DNA of 64,000 nucleotides from Sinonovacula constricta (taxonomy: Eukaryota; Mollusca; Bivalvia; Cardiida; Solecurtidae): the NCBI GenBank assembly GCA_007844125.1, contig CM017561.1:64767143-64831142 (forward strand), given 5' to 3'. The notes beneath the pieces were generated by a model. The model had not been told where the DNA came from. It ran no database searches and saw only the letters and a program-made list of their open reading frames with translations. The position numbers and the translations under genes were made by a program. Every line of letters begins with the position of its first letter. The stretch's first letter is position 1. Shown here in pieces: positions 63,498 through 64,000 of the stretch.

Positions 63498-64000
63498 AGA
63501 ACGTAATAACTTTACCCTTACTGTTCTATGAGGTGATTTAAAAAGATCACATTTTTCGAAATCATAAAGGAGCCGAACTAAAATACTCTAGTTATAATTG
63601 GCTTAGACATTTTGTGAATTAACTTCATTTTTGTTTCTTATTTATTTGAAATTGTTTTGGAAAAAAATCTTTGATAATAGATCGTGTTGTCAGTATAGTT
63701 TACATCTGGAAAAAAAAGCTCTTCTTAAGGTTCATCAGTGACTTACCTGATACATCTGAATGATGCAAATATGCCAAGAGCCAATTTGTTATGTGTTACT
63801 CTAACAGTAGTTGTTCCTTTTATGTTTTGCAGAAAATGCAGGGACTTCGTTCATATTTCTGTCAAAGCCACCACAGCGATTTGGTGAAAGTATGGAAATT
63901 AACTCAACCAACGTCAAATATTACAACCAAGATGATGAAAAGGATTTAGACCAAACTGGAAATAGCGCCATTGGTAACGGCTACGCCGGAAGTACTGGCT
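32219..64000 (+). CDS. mfsd4a: MFSD4A-like major facilitator superfamily transporter (11 exons, 3' end outside window)
   Basis: Joined exons give at least 567 residues with an intact frame. Recognition rests on ordered family motifs: FLGPTLFDLGCQT and NWVFFVQ (residues about 76-101), GCVDCVANL (about 161-169), HFFYGLGAFISPMIASPF (about 187-204), a YDG at 337-339, GDYIYSYA (345-352), FWGPFALGRL (371-380), SLGLFLSS (about 424-431) and ALGETI (about 458-463). These match vertebrate MFSD4A more closely than the NaGLT1/MFSD4B paralogue, as judged from memory. Twelve membrane helices are predicted, with a long lumenal loop between helices 5 and 6 bearing an N-x-S site (N227) and an intracellular loop between helices 6 and 7. 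Helix 1 begins only near residue 57, so the N-terminal tail is longer than in the human protein. MFSD4A is an orphan solute carrier; the substrate is not deducible. Confidence 0.9.
33411..33615 (-). mobile_element. tRNA-headed SINE, family S2, minus, diverged
   Basis: cacgattatggcaattattt and gtggaggaagac at the left correspond to the S2 left end. gtagaacaattgacg, a reversed box-B-like ccggcactcaaacat and tcggcgactctacccctcag follow. The open frame 33417-33626 is the SINE itself. Confidence 0.5.
37870..38095 (+). mobile_element. tRNA-derived SINE with V-SINE-like core
   Basis: The head carries box A (tggtctagtgg) and box B (ggttcgaaccc) with tRNA spacing, and an anticodon-like loop ctctgga. 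There is no matching acceptor stem, so it is not a functional tRNA. The body has ccttgagcaagactatttac and cacattgctcc, resembling the conserved central domain of V-SINE/Meta-SINE families, then gagtactggttctacacagg and gaagtggac. The end is ataaataaatagg. Confidence 0.75.
39017..39112. repeat. 32-bp minisatellite, three units
   Basis: Three units of 32 bp start at 39017, 39049 and 39081 with attttacggctagcga. They differ at only a few bases, mostly near the unit ends. Confidence 0.9.
40470..40612 (-). repeat. R1 fragment (minus)
   Basis: taaatgactcatcacagatt, atttggcttgcatgtaaata, ctttgtcccgtgc, gttgcaatgctcataggact and catatattctta correspond to the left part of R1 on the minus strand. The hairpin is absent. 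Confidence 0.65.
42540..43300. repeat. Diverged direct duplication
   Basis: Landmarks at 42580-42720 (catgggacattcg, tttcccagctggatactt, gctgagtgcccaca, ttagagaatga, ctgtgaagattgaata) recur in order at 43130-43290. The spacing is about 560-580 bp. No coding content is seen. Confidence 0.5.
44226..44350. repeat. 25-bp minisatellite, five units
   Basis: Five consecutive 25-bp units start at 44226, 44251, 44276, 44301 and 44326. The consensus is a gtcttttgtgttgttgtttc type core; the last unit is more diverged. Confidence 0.85.
44735..44825 (+). repeat. Possible R1 fragment (plus)
   Basis: gtgacagaaataccg, acacaaaattctacagttac and tgtctggaaacg align loosely with the left R1 block. This is a weak call. 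Confidence 0.3.
46689..46735 (+). mobile_element. S1 SINE 3' tail, solo
   Basis: cctgttggtgggacgataaa followed by tccaataaacaaacaata is the S1 3' end seen at 25006 and 29612, here without a body. It is a strongly 5'-truncated insertion. Confidence 0.6.
48548..48815 (+). repeat. R2 repeat, copy 1 in intron 1
   Basis: Shared text with copies 2 and 3 includes cattaccctgtaccag, aatgctcgg(a/g)acatc, ttaccggaaat, a gagtcc block, gcgattggatcagtt, cacaccatgcaa and gattgtattaaactgtcagt. Confidence 0.65.
49800..50215 (+). repeat. R2 repeat, copy 2 in intron 1
   Basis: It starts near a 9-bp hairpin (ggtctctta 49795-49803, taagagacc 49813-49821). It continues with gacgaatttcattaaaccgt, attaatgctcgggacatcc, accggaaattatcc, agcgattggatcagttcc, tctatttcacaccata and gattggattaaatctgtcag. 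Frames through it (49994-50191) are not conserved in the other copies. Confidence 0.65.
50840..51090 (+). repeat. R2 repeat, copy 3 in intron 1
   Basis: tgacggatttcatgaaaacg, ccattactttgtaccag, caatgctcgggacatctt, accggaaatc, agtctcagcggacta, agcgattggatcagtttc and aacactatgcaact follow the order seen in copies 1 and 2. A further trace of the left part lies near 49465-49510. Confidence 0.65.
52837..52957. mobile_element. Candidate MITE with 24-25-bp terminal inverted repeats
   Basis: Inverted ends gtaagcacttttacaataat (from 52838) and attattgtaaaaatgcttac (to 52956) match over 24 of 25 bases (52837-52861 versus 52933-52957), including the next bases gtca/tgac inward. The ends are flanked by TA on both sides, as for Tc1/mariner-type target duplications. 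The element is about 119 bp and carries no gene. It could also be a precursor-like RNA hairpin. Confidence 0.5.
53610..53690 (-). repeat. R1 fragment (minus)
   Basis: gaatatctttgtc, then attgcaattctcacaggacc and ttgtcatattt resemble the left end of R1 read in reverse. It is diverged. Confidence 0.4.
53988..54077. repeat. (CA)n tract with embedded (CG)n
   Basis: A 90-bp alternating purine-pyrimidine tract has a CG run at 54009-54023. It lies 301 bp upstream of exon 2 and accounts for the His/Thr-rich frame 53888-54118. Confidence 0.95.
54379..54577 (+). CDS. mfsd4a: MFSD4A-like exon 2
   Basis: This exon completes Arg118 and encodes residues 119-184. The acceptor is tatttcag and the donor is ctt-cag|gttggc (phase 0). 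It covers helix 3 (about 119-142) and helix 4 (about 149-169). The family signature GCVDCVANL and a potential N-glycosylation site NVT (N178) before helix 5 are present. The next intron is 1.16 kb with no recognised feature. Confidence 0.92.
55737..55961 (+). CDS. mfsd4a: MFSD4A-like exon 3
   Basis: Residues 185-259, phase 0 at both ends; acceptor tttttcag, donor att-cag|gtaaac. It encodes helix 5 (HFFYGLGAFISPMIASPFL), the long lumenal loop 206-248 with Cys210 and the NDS glycosylation site at N227, and the start of helix 6. The loop is poorly conserved in the family, as expected. The following intron (498 bp) shows nothing recognisable. Confidence 0.92.
56460..56568 (+). CDS. mfsd4a: MFSD4A-like exon 4
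   Basis: Residues 260-295 plus one base of Ser296. The acceptor is cacctacag and the donor is cca-t|gtgagt. It finishes helix 6 (VIMVIVYGVIVM), followed by a basic ERKW turn and a Pro/Gly/Ser-rich cytosolic loop. The following intron (1.15 kb) holds a minus-strand R1 copy. Confidence 0.9.
56905..57500 (-). repeat. R1 interspersed repeat in intron 4 (minus)
   Basis: This is an almost complete minus-strand unit. It has the gtggtcgtaaaaatctc block, ttccatctttacatgaacag, TGACGTCA at 57176-57183, gtcagcgcttggacatt, aacccatcagaaagtg (locally duplicated), aaaccggttt, the decayed hairpin near 57340-57365, and the tcataggattttg end. The open frame 56994-57290 lies within it. Confidence 0.75.
57724..57860 (+). 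CDS. mfsd4a: MFSD4A-like exon 5
   Basis: Completes Ser296 and encodes 297-341; acceptor gctccttcag, donor ctg-cag|gtaata (phase 0). It begins with an acidic/Ser-rich cytosolic loop containing CFQC and enters helix 7 (DVIIITTLTSASLFMYDGLQ); the DG at 338-339 is a family hallmark. The next intron (651 bp) shows nothing recognisable. Confidence 0.92.
58512..58604 (+). CDS. mfsd4a: MFSD4A-like exon 6
   Basis: Residues 342-372, phase 0 at both ends; acceptor ttattttcag, donor ttc-tgg|gtatgt. It encodes the short lumenal loop GDYIYSYAEKNV and the start of helix 8 ending FW. The next intron (686 bp) is AT-rich without recognised features; the minus frame 58655-58852 is not supported. Confidence 0.92.
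59291..59371 (+). CDS. mfsd4a: MFSD4A-like exon 7
   Basis: Residues 373-399, phase 0 at both ends; acceptor tatctttcag, donor aat-atg|gtaagt. It encodes the conserved GPFALGRL of helix 8 and the start of helix 9. The next intron (1.1 kb) contains a plus-strand R1 copy. Confidence 0.92.
59690..59960 (+). repeat. R1 interspersed repeat in intron 7 (plus)
   Basis: It has an extended left part (aggtcctatcaca, gacaaaggcaaacaagcta, gtgacaaaaacacagagacg, ataacacacataaag), then cagttaccgccttggaacgg, a hairpin (caatcgg...ccgactg), gtggtgcttaaacctggttt and cgcccttcctt. It is truncated on the right. Traces such as gtccaagcgctaat near 60140 suggest the right part survives in decayed form. Confidence 0.7.
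60481..60628 (+). CDS. mfsd4a: MFSD4A-like exon 8
   Basis: Residues 400-448 plus one base of Ala449; acceptor gtctgtgcag, donor aat-g|gtaaat. It encodes helix 9 (FALLLTLIW), helix 10 (VYVGTISLGLFLSSMSP) and MALTEQF. The last bases of the exon and the donor are echoed several times in the following intron (60640-61030). Confidence 0.92.
60620..61030 (+). repeat. Degenerate minisatellite of about 58 bp starting at the exon 8 donor
   Basis: The exon end plus donor (cgtcaatg|gtaaatata, 60621-60637) recurs as gtatg|gtaaatata (gt 60686), cgtcaaag|gtacatata (60841), cgtcagtg|gcaaatata (60904), cgtcaatg|gtaaacatt (60962) and ggtg|gtaaatatc (61005). More decayed units lie near 60732 and 60776. Between them are (a)gttgtaatccacttt and a taagctca/tcagctca block resembling exon text agttcatcag. 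Confidence 0.7.
61440..61620. repeat. Chimeric R1 fragment, plus part joined to minus part
   Basis: The left half reads plus (gacgagatataccaca, cccaacagttaccac, gaacggttagtcggcaa). The right half reads minus (ggcatgtgaatacctttgtc, ctgtgccttttcaaatc, gactttgtcata). The switch lies within the hairpin region near 61526-61531. Confidence 0.6.
62043..62113 (+). CDS. mfsd4a: MFSD4A-like exon 9
   Basis: Completes Ala449 and encodes 450-472; acceptor tatatttcag, donor gga-aat|gtaagt (phase 0). It encodes most of helix 11 (CMVVFAALGETICPVIVGN), with the family Gly-Glu pair. The next intron (731 bp) ends with the CTGT tract. Confidence 0.92.
62761..62820. repeat. (CTGT)15 microsatellite upstream of exon 10
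   Basis: Fifteen perfect tetramers end 24 bp before exon 10. The remaining intron end is aacataatgttgctatatct plus gcag, so the repeat supplies most of the pyrimidine-rich context of this 3' splice site. The minus and plus open frames through it are repeat products. Confidence 0.95.
62845..62962 (+). CDS. mfsd4a: MFSD4A-like exon 10
   Basis: Residues 473-511 plus one base of Glu512; acceptor atatctgcag, donor aga-g|gtatct. It finishes helix 11 and encodes helix 12 (FLAFCFTIVVIALGMYIALFC), ending in LGRDTSKYR on the cytosolic side. The next intron (870 bp) contains an (ATT)n tract. Confidence 0.92.
63432..63496. repeat. (ATT)n microsatellite in intron 10
   Basis: About 21 uninterrupted TAT/ATT triplets. 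Confidence 0.95.
63833..64000 (+). CDS. mfsd4a: MFSD4A-like exon 11, cut by window end
   Basis: Completes Glu512 and encodes at least 513-567; acceptor tatgttttgcag. The cytosolic tail is polar, with Asn/Gln/Asp-rich text (YYNQDDEKDLDQ) and no stop before the window ends. It may be the last coding exon, because the family ends shortly after helix 12; the stop lies outside. Confidence 0.85.

Overview
This is a eukaryotic, AT-rich (about two thirds A+T by eye), intron-rich and repeat-dense window. The only recognisable protein-coding gene is a plus-strand major facilitator superfamily gene of the MFSD4A type. It occupies the right half, has 11 coding exons inside the window, and runs off the right edge. 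The tRNA-headed SINE families, abundant microsatellites, large introns and short non-autonomous repeats resemble bivalve mollusc genomes, so I infer a bivalve. The species cannot be fixed from the sequence.

Layout. Positions 1-140 hold a dense heat-shock-element array followed by a TATA box, with no recognisable gene downstream. Positions about 1-3 kb are mostly minus-strand copies of one interspersed repeat family, here called R1. Positions 3055-15365 are two adjacent copies (A and B) of a segment of roughly 6 kb in direct orientation. They differ by discrete events: a 200-bp palindrome and a 1-kb R1 insert are present in A only. An older, more diverged copy of the right end of that unit follows at about 16.1-16.8 kb. 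Positions 17-32 kb are intergenic, with microsatellites, LINE-like 3' ends, SINEs, and a GC-richer island at 28.8-29.3 kb carrying an unidentified open frame.

The MFSD4A-like gene starts at ATG 32219. Exon 1 (32219-32571) is followed by a 21.8-kb intron. Exons 2-11 lie at 54379-54577, 55737-55961, 56460-56568, 57724-57860, 58512-58604, 59291-59371, 60481-60628, 62043-62113, 62845-62962 and 63833 to the window end. All reading-frame joins are consistent and every splice site is GT-AG. The predicted protein has at least 567 residues, 12 membrane helices, an extra N-terminal cytosolic segment of about 55 residues, and an unfinished C-terminal tail. By family it is an orphan solute carrier of the MFS.

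No second gene, autonomous transposon, rRNA gene or CRISPR array was recognised. The most notable items are: the orphan heat-shock promoter; a minisatellite in intron 8 that appears to be made from the end of exon 8 and its splice donor; a (CTGT)15 tract just upstream of the exon 10 acceptor; the A/B duplication with its palindrome; the R1 family with a conserved self-complementary hairpin; and an excess of TGACGTCA palindromes.
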